NCBI RefSeq assembly: GCF_001650695.1
Contig: NZ_LWQS01000041.1
Coordinates: forward strand, 1 to 64,000
Reading direction: 5' to 3'
From: Chloroflexus islandicus
Lineage (GTDB): Bacteria > Chloroflexota > Chloroflexia > Chloroflexales > Chloroflexaceae
Length of the DNA stretch: 64,000 nucleotides
Under the pieces are notes generated by a model. It saw nothing but the letters and a program-made list of their open reading frames with translations, searched no databases and was not told the DNA's origin. The position numbers were made by a program, and so were the translations under genes. Below are positions 33,559 through 42,613 of the stretch, one piece after another. Numbering within the stretch: position 1 is the stretch's first letter; each line of letters starts with the position of its first letter.

Positions 33559-34476
33559 TTACGACGCCCCGCCAATATCTTGCCGGCTGAGCGTGCGGTA
33601 GGCGCTGTAGCCAAAGATCGCGCTGTAGACGACGATCACGATGATCGCCTGCCATTGCGACGGCAACAGGTTGAGATCGAGCGCCGAGGTCAGCACGCTT
33701 TGATCTAGTCCGAACATCCGGCTGTTTTCGACCACGAGCCGGTTGATGTTCGGTTGCAGTAAGAGATTGACCAGCGTGCGGATCAGCGGATCGACGGCGC
33801 CGATCGTGTTGAGCGAGCCGGCGCTGACATCAAAGGCAAGAAAGATCAATCCGCCACCCACGCCGGCAATCACCGAGCGCCCGAAGATGGCGCTGGCAGC
33901 GGCAATTAAGGTGTAGGGCAGTATCACCAACAGCGCCCGCAGCATGCCGGCGGGCACCAAGAGCAGGTCAATTACCCTGAACTGCTGCGGCAAGTCGAGG
34001 ATGCTGCTAAAGAGCAACGCCAGCAAGGCGCCAGTGATCAGCGTTATTACCATCGCAGCCAGCAGGGCGAGTTGCAACGCAACCAGCTTGGCCAACAAGT
34101 ACGCGCCGCGGTTAGGGGCGCGGGTGAGCAAGATGCGCAACGTGCCCCAATTAAAATCGCTGCCAAAGATTCCTGCGGTCAAGATCACTGCCAGAATGCC
34201 GCCGGTGCCGTTGATCGCGCTCAGCATAGCGCCAAACACGCCGGGCAAGCTGAGTTGGCGCTTAATCTGTTCGATCGCCGCCGCGCTGAGCAAGCCAAAC
34301 GTCACTTCGCCGCCGCTGAAAGTTCCCTCTTGCAGCGCCACCACCAAAAACCAGAGCGTCTGTTGCAAGATGGTCAACGCCAGAAAAATACCCAGCAGCA
34401 ACAGCGCCATTGGCCGGCGTGCGATCTTCATCCATTCGGCAGCCAGCAGGTTGGTGAACATGGTGCGGGTGTCCAC
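33559..34476 (-). CDS. ABC-2 type transporter permease
   Basis: A 305-residue membrane protein with six or so segments and an N-terminal cytoplasmic LLAAEWMKIARRP typical of ABC-2 permeases of unknown substrate. It ends RTLSRQDIGGAS. It follows its ATPase by about 110 bases containing a hairpin. Its 3' end is 8 bases from the convergent nitroreductase gene. Confidence 0.85.
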   Translation of the reverse strand: MDTRTMFTNLLAAEWMKIARRPMALLLLGIFLALTILQQTLWFLVVALQEGTFSGGEVTFGLLSAAAIEQIKRQLSLPGVFGAMLSAINGTGGILAVILTAGIFGSDFNWGTLRILLTRAPNRGAYLLAKLVALQLALLAAMVITLITGALLALLFSSILDLPQQFRVIDLLLVPAGMLRALLVILPYTLIAAASAIFGRSVIAGVGGGLIFLAFDVSAGSLNTIGAVDPLIRTLVNLLLQPNINRLVVENSRMFGLDQSVLTSALDLNLLPSQWQAIIVIVVYSAIFGYSAYRTLSRQDIGGAS

Positions 34477-34549
34477 GGTTGGATGCCTTTCGGGTGAGAG
34501 CTAGCTGATCCGACTATCGTAAGCCCAGTTCTCTCTTGCGGGGTTGTAT

Positions 34550-34582
34550 GGCGTGCGGCGGTTTGACTGCCGCATGCCATAA
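34550..34582 (-). terminator. Intercistronic hairpin, TTTGACT-loop family
   Basis: ATGGCGTGCGGC (34550-34561) pairs with GCCGCATGCCAT (34571-34582) around the loop GGTTTGACT, with one mismatch or G-T. It lies between the ATPase stop and the permease start and shares its core with the hairpin in the liv operon. Confidence 0.65.
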
Positions 34583-34585
34583 TTG

Positions 34586-35488
34586 CTACGGTTCAGCTTT
34601 GGTAACGGTCAAGAAAAACTCTTCCAGCGAGTTGTTGCTGGCCCCAATCTCAGCTACCACAATATCGGCTTTGATCAGCAGCGCATTAATCTCGGCAGTG
34701 CGATCAGTAGGAGCATCCACGATCAGCGCATCGCCTTGCACAGTGACGCTGCTCACCCATGCCAACCCGCGCAAGAGGCTCACCGCCGGCCCCGGATCGC
34801 CCTGTACCCGCACGCGCACGCCTTGCCCGCGTCGCAACAGGGTAGCAACGTCGCCGGACGCAATCAGCTTGCCCTCTTTCATAATCGCCACCCGCTGGCA
34901 CAGTTGCTCGACCTCGTGCAACAGGTGGCTACAGAGCAAGATGGTGCGTCCGCCGGCAGCCAAATCGCGGATCAGGTTGCGAATCTCGACCGTTCCCGCC
35001 GGATCAAGGCCATTGGTCGGCTCATCGAGCATAATCAATTCGGGGTCGGGCAAGAGCGCAGCCGCAATCGCCAGCCGTTGCTTCATCCCCTGCGAGTAGG
35101 TGGATACCTTGTCACGCGCGCGATCGCTCAGCTCAACAATCTCAAGCACGCGCTGCACTCGCTCAAGTGGAATGCCGCCGGCGCGGGCCAAGACGCGCAG
35201 ATTGTCGGCGCCGCTGAGGTAGGGGTAGAACGCCGGCGCTTCGATCATCGCACCTACTCGCTGTAAAGCCAGCGCCGGCTCGCGTTGCACGTCGTAACCG
35301 AGCACGATGGCCCGTCCCTTCGTCGGCTTGACCAACCCTAGCAACATGGCGATCGTGGTGGTCTTGCCTGCGCCGTTCGGGCCGAGGAAGCCGAACACTT
35401 CACCTTTGCCGACGGTGAGGTTGAGCTGATCGACGGCTAGCCGTTTGCCGTAGCGTTTGGTGAGTTCGATCGTTTCGATGGCGTTCAT
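34586..35488 (-). CDS. ABC transporter ATP-binding protein (ABC-2 partner)
   Basis: A 300-residue ATPase: Walker A GPNGAGKTTTIAM, signature YSQGMKQRL, Walker B LIMLDEPTNGLDPAG, H-loop LLCSHLLHEVEQL. The C-terminal ~80 residues are the usual DrrA/CcmA-like extension. Exports an unknown substrate or acts in antibiotic or lipid handling with the following permease. Confidence 0.93.
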   Translation of the reverse strand: MNAIETIELTKRYGKRLAVDQLNLTVGKGEVFGFLGPNGAGKTTTIAMLLGLVKPTKGRAIVLGYDVQREPALALQRVGAMIEAPAFYPYLSGADNLRVLARAGGIPLERVQRVLEIVELSDRARDKVSTYSQGMKQRLAIAAALLPDPELIMLDEPTNGLDPAGTVEIRNLIRDLAAGGRTILLCSHLLHEVEQLCQRVAIMKEGKLIASGDVATLLRRGQGVRVRVQGDPGPAVSLLRGLAWVSSVTVQGDALIVDAPTDRTAEINALLIKADIVVAEIGASNNSLEEFFLTVTKAEP

Positions 35489-35509
35489 GGCGCGTTCCGT
35501 GGCAGTGTT

Positions 35510-35679
35510 GCTCGGTCTAATGATACCATAACGAGCCGTGCGGAAGGATACTTTACCGCCGGGACCGCCGTGGGTGCCATAGTTTCCTCTGCGCCCTCTG
35601 TGGTAAAAACCTATCCCTCTGCGTCCTCCGCGCCCTCTGCGGTAAAAAACTGCCCTCCGCGTCCTCTGCGGTAAAAAAC
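35510..35679. repeat. CCTCTGCGCCCTCTGCGG tandem units
   Basis: Three or four copies of CCTCTGCGnCCTCTGcGGTAAAAA between 35585 and 35690, just before the oxidoreductase gene's 3' end. No gene. Confidence 0.8.
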
Positions 35680-36846
35680 CTATCCTCCCTCTGCGCCATC
35701 CAACAACCGTATCAGCTCTAGATCACTGGCCACCGCCGCCCGCGCTGCCGCCCGCCCACAGAGCGCACCGATCACGTTGCCGGTGCCGTTGTACGCGCCG
35801 ATCGCCCACACGTTGGGCCGGATCTGGCGCGCAATCGGCAAGATGCTATCCCTGCGATAAGCCACCTGTGCTGCCCACCGCCGTTCAACCGGTGCGCGGC
35901 TGCCGATCCGCTCGCGCAGGATCTGTTCCAGCGCAGCTTGCACCGGCGCCGACGGCTGCAGCGGTGCGTCCCATTCCTCGGCGGCAAAGCGATCGCGGCA
36001 GCCGCCGAGCGCGATGCGGCCATCGGGCAACTGTTGCCAGTAATCGTAGCCCCAGCGGGTGTAGACGGGGCGTGAGATAGAACAGGCTGGATCAGGCGCG
36101 GTAGCCAGCATTTGCAAGCGGGCCGAACGCACAATACCGCGCAGCTCCGGTGCCAGCCGTTCGAGACCGCCATCAACGGCAATAATCACGTGGCGGGCTA
36201 TGATTCGTCCCTGTGGGCATTGCACGGTTGTGCCTTCGATCGCCAGCGCCGGGGTATGGGTAAAGAGCAATGCCCCGCCTTGCCGGGCTTGCTCGGCTAG
36301 CAACCGGCACCGGTGCAGCGGCTGAAACGCGCCATCGGTGGGCAGTAGCAACCCTTCACCCTCTGGGCCGTAGTATGGCTCGACCGGCAAATCATCGGCC
36401 CGCATCGCCTGCAACTGAGCGTTACAATCAGCGGCCTCTTCCGGCGAAGCAGCAATGCGCAGCGATCCGGTCAGGCGCACGATTCCCGGCATCGCGGCGG
36501 CCATCCGCTCAATTTCGGCGATCGTGAGCCGGTAAATGGCTGCGGCCCGCTCACGCCCGATGGCGGCGACCGCCTCATGGTAAAACGCTGCTAGCCCGGC
36601 CAGCAAAAAGCCGCCGTTGCGTCCGGCTGCGCCGCCACCTACTGCGGCGGCATCAATGCCGGCAACACTCACCCCTAGCTCAAGCAACTCGTGGATGCAG
36701 GTCAAGCCCGATCCGCCCAACCCGATCACACAGACATCAACTGCAATCGTTTCCGCGAGGGGCGGATAGAGCGGGTCGGGGGCATCGTGCCAAACCGGTT
36801 GGTTTTCTGATGAAAGCGAGCGGGTCATTGGCACAACCAGCTTCAC
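35680..36846 (-). CDS. FAD-dependent amino-acid/amine oxidoreductase (DAO family)
   Basis: A 388-residue DAO-fold flavoprotein. Its dinucleotide motif is VCVIGLGGSGLTCIHELL (about residues 37-54), followed by GGGAAGRNGGFLLAGL and a C-terminal GAYNGTGNVIGALCGR FAD-binding stretch. It resembles gamma-glutamylputrescine oxidase or glycine oxidase-like enzymes. The ATG overlaps the TetR stop by 4 bases, so the regulator and enzyme are co-translated. Confidence 0.88.
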   Translation of the reverse strand: MKLVVPMTRSLSSENQPVWHDAPDPLYPPLAETIAVDVCVIGLGGSGLTCIHELLELGVSVAGIDAAAVGGGAAGRNGGFLLAGLAAFYHEAVAAIGRERAAAIYRLTIAEIERMAAAMPGIVRLTGSLRIAASPEEAADCNAQLQAMRADDLPVEPYYGPEGEGLLLPTDGAFQPLHRCRLLAEQARQGGALLFTHTPALAIEGTTVQCPQGRIIARHVIIAVDGGLERLAPELRGIVRSARLQMLATAPDPACSISRPVYTRWGYDYWQQLPDGRIALGGCRDRFAAEEWDAPLQPSAPVQAALEQILRERIGSRAPVERRWAAQVAYRRDSILPIARQIRPNVWAIGAYNGTGNVIGALCGRAAARAAVASDLELIRLLDGAEGG

Positions 36847-37466
36847 ACCGGTTCTGACCGGCTTGCCGGCGCTTGCAACCCTTGCCGGAAGATACGCACT
36901 ACTAAATCCGCCGTCGCCACTGGATCATCGGTTGGCGGCAGATTGCGCCCGCCCACAAACGGAAAGCAGAGCAGCGATGAGAAGGTGCGAATCACATCCA
37001 CCGGCTGCAAGTCGGCAGCCACTTCACCGGTAGCGATCGCCGCTTCGGCCAAGCGCAAGACGCGCGCTTGCGCTTGCAGCAGTTCGTTGCGTGAATGGGG
37101 ATGCTTTTCCAGCAGCTCGGCTACTTCCGGCAACCAGAGCTGGTACGCTGCCGCGCGATGTTGGATCTGGAACAACACGCTGGCGTGCAAGAGATCGCAG
37201 AGCTGTTCGAGCGGTGACCGATCGGTTGGCTCACCGACCGCCGCGACCGCAAAGAGATCGCGAACGAGGCGCGCAATCATGGCGGCCAGCAAATCTTCAC
37301 GGGTGGGAAATTGGTTGTAGAGGGTGGGTTTCGAGATGCCAACCCGCGCAGCCAGTTCATCCATTGCCAGCGCGGCAAACCCGCGTTCGGCAATGAATTG
37401 CTGCGTCGCGGCGAGGATCTCGTCGCGCAGCATCTGACGGCGGCGTTCACGGAGCGTTGTGCTCAT
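36843..37466 (-). CDS. TetR-family transcriptional regulator
   Basis: A 207-residue regulator with an N-terminal TetR helix-turn-helix (ILAATQQFIAERGFAALAM, ARVGISKPTLYNQFPTRE) and a ligand-binding C-terminal half. It is upstream of and overlaps the FAD oxidoreductase; it is also downstream of the efflux genes on the same strand, so it may control either. The spacer to 37581 has a TTGTCAACCGG element but no certain operator. Confidence 0.9.
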   Translation of the reverse strand: MSTTLRERRRQMLRDEILAATQQFIAERGFAALAMDELAARVGISKPTLYNQFPTREDLLAAMIARLVRDLFAVAAVGEPTDRSPLEQLCDLLHASVLFQIQHRAAAYQLWLPEVAELLEKHPHSRNELLQAQARVLRLAEAAIATGEVAADLQPVDVIRTFSSLLCFPFVGGRNLPPTDDPVATADLVVRIFRQGLQAPASRSEPV

Positions 37467-37581
37467 AAGCGTCTATATCAACCGGCCAACGACATTGTTG
37501 TCAACCGGAACTATACCACACATTGCGCAACAATGCCGCAGCCGGGTTGTAATCCACGGCTGCGGCCATCGTTCGCCCACA

Positions 37582-39141
37582 TCACTTATCGGTGAGGATG
37601 GTAATCCGCACGCTCACGCCGGCGCGCAACCCATCCTGTTCATCAAGCTTGACCCGCACGGTGAAGGTGCGCACATTGCCGACCACGTTCGCCACTGGCG
37701 CGACAAAATCAACCGTCCCCTTAAACACCGTACCGGGCAGCGCATCGACCCGTACCTCAACGGCTTGGCCTTCGCGCACGCGGGCCACGTCGGTGTCGCT
37801 GATCGCCGCCTCAACGTGCAATACGCTGTCATCAACGATCTGCACTGCCGGCAGCGCTCCCGTGCCGGCCAGATCGCCGGGATCGACATTCACCCGCGCC
37901 ACGATGCCATCGAACGGCGCGCGCAACACGGCCTTGTCGAGGTTGAGTTTGGCGGCGGCCAGCGCAGTTTCCGCAATCTTGACCGCGGCCTCGGCGGCGG
38001 CCAGATTCTGGCGCGTTGGCGGTGCGGTGATCCGTTCCAGATTAGCTTGAGCCGCCGCTACGCCGGCCTGCGCTGCTGCTAGCGCGCCGGCCCGCTGATC
38101 GCCGCGCAGCCGGTCGAGGGTGGCCTGCGCTTGCGCGACTGCTGCATCGGCGGCTGCGATCAGATCAGCCGTTGGCCCATCGAGCAGGCGCTGCAAGTTG
38201 CTGCGGGCCGTGCGGAGCTGCGCTTCAGCGGCGGCAATGCCGTCAATCTCGTTCTGGCGCGCTTGCTCGAGCGCCAATTGCGCTTGCTTATACCGCGCTT
38301 CCGCCGACTCGACGGCGCGCAGTAACTGCTCTTCGGCATCTTTGGCCTCTTTCGGCAATTCCAAGCCAAATTTCGCCAATTGCTGCTCACGCTCGCGGTT
38401 CTTCCAGTACAGATCGGAATACGCTTGCTGGGCATCGCGCAGCGCGTTGGCCGCCAACGTCACCTGCAGCTCGGCATTCGTTTTCGCTGCCGAAAGGTTG
38501 GTGCGCTGGATGTTTAAATTAGCTTCGGCCTGTTCAACCGCGGCCCGCGCTGCCGTCAGATCGGCATTGCTCGGCCCGTCGAGCAAATCGTTACGGCGGG
38601 CGATGGCCTGTGCCAGCGCCGCTTCAGCCGCGGCGATGTCAGCGTCAGTGACGCTGCCGCGCGCCTGCCGCAAGGCCGCTTGGGCTTGCGCGACTTGCGC
38701 CCGCACCGCCGCGATCTCTTCCGGCGTCGCCCCTTCGATCAGGCGCTCGTAATTGGCCCGCGCTTGCGCCAAGCTCGCTTCGGCTTGGGCGACTTGCAAC
38801 TCAAGTTCGCGCGCATCGAGCGCCACCAGCGGATCACCGGCTTTGACCCGGTCGCCTTCAGCCACAAAGACCTCGGCGACCACGCCGGGCACGCGGAAGC
38901 TGAGGTTGGCGCTGCTGCGCGCCACCACTTCGCCGCTGGCGGTGACGCCAAGGCTAATCGCCGGCGCGCTCGCAAGGTCAATTGTTGTCACCGGCGCGGT
39001 GGTGGGCAACGGCGCCACGGTTGGGCGCACTTCGACCGCCGCTGCCGTCGGCGCCGGCGTCGCTGACGGGGCGGGAGTGGCGCAGGCGGTCAGGATCGCC
39101 AGCGCGCCGCCGATCAGGGTGGGAACAATCACTCGTCGCAT
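37582..39141 (-). CDS. RND efflux membrane-fusion lipoprotein
   Basis: A 519-residue HlyD/AcrA-type periplasmic adaptor. It has a lipobox (LTAC, Cys20), a Pro/Thr-rich linker and a biotinyl-lipoyl half (VVARSSANLSFRVPGVVAEV). An unusually long helical hairpin (~90-350) follows, with repeated AxAQAxAxLxxLxxG units, then the second lipoyl half (VLRAPFDGIVARVNVDPGDL) and a beta-barrel. Typical adaptors are ~380-420 residues; the coiled coil accounts for the excess. ATG 39141 has AGGAG 11 bases upstream. It follows the RND pump gene, with a hairpin between. Confidence 0.88.
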   Translation of the reverse strand: MRRVIVPTLIGGALAILTACATPAPSATPAPTAAAVEVRPTVAPLPTTAPVTTIDLASAPAISLGVTASGEVVARSSANLSFRVPGVVAEVFVAEGDRVKAGDPLVALDARELELQVAQAEASLAQARANYERLIEGATPEEIAAVRAQVAQAQAALRQARGSVTDADIAAAEAALAQAIARRNDLLDGPSNADLTAARAAVEQAEANLNIQRTNLSAAKTNAELQVTLAANALRDAQQAYSDLYWKNREREQQLAKFGLELPKEAKDAEEQLLRAVESAEARYKQAQLALEQARQNEIDGIAAAEAQLRTARSNLQRLLDGPTADLIAAADAAVAQAQATLDRLRGDQRAGALAAAQAGVAAAQANLERITAPPTRQNLAAAEAAVKIAETALAAAKLNLDKAVLRAPFDGIVARVNVDPGDLAGTGALPAVQIVDDSVLHVEAAISDTDVARVREGQAVEVRVDALPGTVFKGTVDFVAPVANVVGNVRTFTVRVKLDEQDGLRAGVSVRITILTDK

Positions 39142-39192
39142 GGATCGCTTCGCTCCTGTGTGATGATCATACATTCTGATTAGCGGTAGGTG

Positions 39193-39224
39193 TACCGTAA
39201 CGGCACGGCAGTGCCGTTACGGTA
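39193..39224 (-). terminator. Perfect 14-bp hairpin between RND pump and adaptor genes
   Basis: TACCGTAACGGCAC (39193-39206) pairs perfectly with GTGCCGTTACGGTA (39211-39224), loop GGCA. It starts 5 bases after the pump stop codon. Confidence 0.7.
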
Positions 39225-39228
39225 TGGA

Positions 39229-42200
39229 TTAGTCGCCTGAAGGTTCACTGGCCGGTGTCGTGGGCGGCGCTGGCGGCACTGCTGGCCGGGTGACTTGGGT
39301 TGCCGGCGGAGTCGTCACGCCGGGGCCGGGAGCAGGCAGCTCGAATCCTTCGTGCGGCTGTACGCCGCTAAAGCGCTGCTTCAGCCACGTCACCGCTGCG
39401 TCCATCAAACTGTAGACCGTCGGCACCACCAGCAGGGTCAGCGCAGTCGAGGTCAGCATACCGCCGATTAGCACCCACGCTAGCCCTTTGCGGAACTCGT
39501 TGCCTTCACCGGTCGCCAGCAAGTGCAAGCCAAGCGCGGTCGGCATCGCGCCAGCCACCAGCGAGAGTGCTGTCATCAAGATCGGGCGCAACCGGATCGC
39601 GCCGGCCAATTTCAGCGCCGAGTGCTTGTCGAGGCCCAACTCGCGCAAGCGGTTGGTAAAGTCAACCAGCAAGATCGAGTTTTTCACCACCAAACCGAGC
39701 AGCATAATCAGACCGATCATGCCGGTGATGTCGAGATCAATCCCTACCAAACGCAAGGCGAGGAAGGCGCCGATGAAGCTGAACGGCATCGCCATCATAA
39801 TCACCAGCGGCTGGGTGAAGCTGCCGAATTGCGATGCCAGCACCATATAGACGAAGAGCACCGAGAGACCCATCGCGAGGAACAGCGACGAGAAGCCTTC
39901 GCTGGTCTGGGCAAAGGTACCGACGTAGCTGACAATCACCTCGGCCGGGATGTTGAGCGCATCGATCCGCGCTTGCAGCGCCGCTTGGGCATCGCTCAGG
40001 TTGATGTCCTCAAGATTGGCCCCGATCAACACCTGATTGAGCCGGTCGTAGCGGCGGATCGAGACTTGGCTCGATGCGAGTTCCAGCGTGCCCAACGAGC
40101 TGAGCGGCACCACCCCAGCGCGGGTCGGGATGCTAATCGCGCCGAGGGTCTCAATGCCGGCCCGATCTTGCGGAGCTAGCCGCACCACCACATCGGTATC
40201 GATCGTACCAGTGCGCAGCACGGTGGCCCGGTCGCCGTTGATCAAAGCCCGCACCGAGGTGGCAATGTCCTCGTTCGTAATCCCCAGCTCGCCGATGCGG
40301 GCCGGGTCGGCGCGCAAGCGCAATTCAGGCTTGCCCACCTGCAAATTGCTGTCGATGTCAACCAATCCCGGAATCGCCGCCATCTCGCGTTGGATCGCCT
40401 CCACAATCGGCGCCAGTTCAGTAGCGGGGCGAGTCGTCTGCAAGCTCACTTGCAACTCGCGCCCTTCCACGCCGGCGCTTGAAGGCTGGAAGCTCGGCAC
40501 CGAGAAGCTCAGGCGCGGCAAGAAATCCAACTGCTCGCGCAGGCGCTCTTGAGTCGGCAAGGTTGGGGTACGGCCAACCAGCGTCACCGCGAATTCAGCC
40601 CGCTCAGGGAAGCCGGTTGCGCCGACCCGTGCAATCACATTTTCGACCGCCGGATCGTTCAGCAAGATCTGCTCGGCCTGCCGGGCTAGCCGGTCAGTTT
40701 CGGCCAGCGTCGTACCCGGCGCCGCCTCGAAGCGCATAATGAACTCGTGCGGGTCTTGCTCGGGGAAGAAGGTCAGTTTCAGGCCGCTAGCGACCCAGAC
40801 ACTTAACACCAGCACGGCGAGCGAAATCCCGACCACAATCATGCGGTTACGCAGGCTGGCCAGCGTCCACCCCAGCAATTTGCCGTACCAGCGGCCCATC
40901 GCGCCGGGGTCTTCATTGGCTTCTTGCAGCAAGCCAATGTCGCGCTCGCTCACCTCATCGGAGATCGGCACCTCTACGATCGGCTGGTGCTTGTTGTGAT
41001 GCGGCTTGGGCTTGATCTTGACGTTGGGGAACAGGTTGGCCGACATCATCGGCGCGAAGGTGAAGGCTTCGGCCAGCGAGAGCAGAATCGCGATCGAGAC
41101 CACCAAGCCGAACGACTTGAAGACGATCCCGGCCACGCCTTCGGCAAACGTAACCGGCACGAAGACTGCCACAATCGTCAGCGTCATCGCCACCACCGAC
41201 AGGCCGACTTCCCACGTGCCGCGTGATGAGGCTACCCGCGGGCTTTCACCCCGTTCGAGGTGGCGGAAGATATTCTCGCGCACCACGATCGCGTCGTCGA
41301 TTACAAGACCGACGCAGAGCGAGAGGGCCAGCAGGGTGATCAGATTGATCGTTAAGCCGAAGATCGGCATAAAGATGAAGGTGCCGATCAAGATCACCGG
41401 CAGGCCGGCCATAGTGATGATCGTGCTGCGCAGGTTGCGGAAGAAGAACCACACCACCAGAAACGCCGCGATCGAGGCGAACATCAACTCTTCCAACGAA
41501 GAGAGTACCGATGACCGAACCGCCTCAGACGAGTCAAGCGGGATGGTGTAGGTCAGTTCGGGGAAAGCGGCAAACGCCTGATCGAGCGCTTTGTAGACGT
41601 TATCGGCCACGGTGACGGTATTGGCGCCCGATTGCTTGAGCACGTTGAGAATAATCGCGTCGCTGCCGTTCAGCCGCGAGATGGTGGTAACGTCGGCAAT
41701 GCCCTCTTCGACCACCGCCACATCGCCGACCCGGTAGGGCGTGCCCGAAATCTGCACCCGGGCAATATCCTCGACGCTGCGCAGCAACGAGGGTACGCGC
41801 AGGCTAATCTCGGTATTATTCTCGACGATGGTGCCAAGGCCAAGGTTGGCATTGGCCTGTTGCAGCGACCGGCTGACCTGCGCCGGCAGCAGGCCATACG
41901 CCTGCAACTTGGCCAGATCGAGCCAGACGTTGATCTGGCGCTGTTGGCCGCCGGTCACCGTCACCGAGCCGACGCCGGGAGCGCGCTGAATCCGCGGCAC
42001 GATCTCGTCTTCGATCAGCGTGCGCAATTCGAGCGGCGTGCGCCCGCTGGTGTCGGCGACGGCGATCTGCATAATCGGCGACTGATTGGGGTCAAACCGC
42101 TGGAAGACCGGCTGGCGCACATCGCGCGGCAGTTGCGGCAAGATGCTATTCACCCGTTGCCGCACATCTTCTTCGAGTTGTTCAGCCCGGTTGCCGGCTT

Positions 42201-42519
42201 CAAATTCGAGGATAATCAACGCAAATCCCTCGCTGGCCTGCGATGTGATATGCTTGAGGCCGGCGAGGGTGTTCACGGCGTTTTCAACCGGGCGCACCAC
42301 CTGATCAACGACGCTTTCGGGGCCGGCGCCGGGGTAGGTGATACTGACCGCGACGATCGGAACGTCGATCTCAGGCAAGAGGTTGACGGGCGTTGAGCGG
42401 AATGAGAGAATACCGAAAGTGATGAACGCCAGCATAACCATCGTGATAAAGACGGGCTGGCGGATCGAGACATCGGAAATCCAGATGCCGTTCAATTTCT
42501 CCCGGCGTGGCGGGGTCAT
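39229..42519 (-). CDS. RND-family efflux transporter (HAE1/AcrB type)
   Basis: A 1096-residue inner-membrane pump with the standard two repeats: 12 transmembrane segments and large loops after TM1 and TM7. The proton-relay residues are present: GLVIDDAIVV (Asp-Asp in TM4) and LLGLVVKNSILL (Lys in TM10). N-terminal ISDVSIRQPVFITMVML is typical. GGGAGGAT precedes the ATG. It probably expels hydrophobic compounds with the adaptor downstream. No outer-membrane factor gene is nearby, in keeping with the envelope of Chloroflexota. The tail after residue ~1050 is Pro/Thr-rich. Confidence 0.93.
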   Translation of the reverse strand: MTPPRREKLNGIWISDVSIRQPVFITMVMLAFITFGILSFRSTPVNLLPEIDVPIVAVSITYPGAGPESVVDQVVRPVENAVNTLAGLKHITSQASEGFALIILEFEAGNRAEQLEEDVRQRVNSILPQLPRDVRQPVFQRFDPNQSPIMQIAVADTSGRTPLELRTLIEDEIVPRIQRAPGVGSVTVTGGQQRQINVWLDLAKLQAYGLLPAQVSRSLQQANANLGLGTIVENNTEISLRVPSLLRSVEDIARVQISGTPYRVGDVAVVEEGIADVTTISRLNGSDAIILNVLKQSGANTVTVADNVYKALDQAFAAFPELTYTIPLDSSEAVRSSVLSSLEELMFASIAAFLVVWFFFRNLRSTIITMAGLPVILIGTFIFMPIFGLTINLITLLALSLCVGLVIDDAIVVRENIFRHLERGESPRVASSRGTWEVGLSVVAMTLTIVAVFVPVTFAEGVAGIVFKSFGLVVSIAILLSLAEAFTFAPMMSANLFPNVKIKPKPHHNKHQPIVEVPISDEVSERDIGLLQEANEDPGAMGRWYGKLLGWTLASLRNRMIVVGISLAVLVLSVWVASGLKLTFFPEQDPHEFIMRFEAAPGTTLAETDRLARQAEQILLNDPAVENVIARVGATGFPERAEFAVTLVGRTPTLPTQERLREQLDFLPRLSFSVPSFQPSSAGVEGRELQVSLQTTRPATELAPIVEAIQREMAAIPGLVDIDSNLQVGKPELRLRADPARIGELGITNEDIATSVRALINGDRATVLRTGTIDTDVVVRLAPQDRAGIETLGAISIPTRAGVVPLSSLGTLELASSQVSIRRYDRLNQVLIGANLEDINLSDAQAALQARIDALNIPAEVIVSYVGTFAQTSEGFSSLFLAMGLSVLFVYMVLASQFGSFTQPLVIMMAMPFSFIGAFLALRLVGIDLDITGMIGLIMLLGLVVKNSILLVDFTNRLRELGLDKHSALKLAGAIRLRPILMTALSLVAGAMPTALGLHLLATGEGNEFRKGLAWVLIGGMLTSTALTLLVVPTVYSLMDAAVTWLKQRFSGVQPHEGFELPAPGPGVTTPPATQVTRPAVPPAPPTTPASEPSGD

Positions 42520-42613
42520 TGGTTATCCTCCCACAAGACGTTGTTGCACAGGTTTTGTTACACACTTGTTTTTACTATAGCGTAAAGTTTTCTGACGGTC
42601 AAGGATGAAAATA

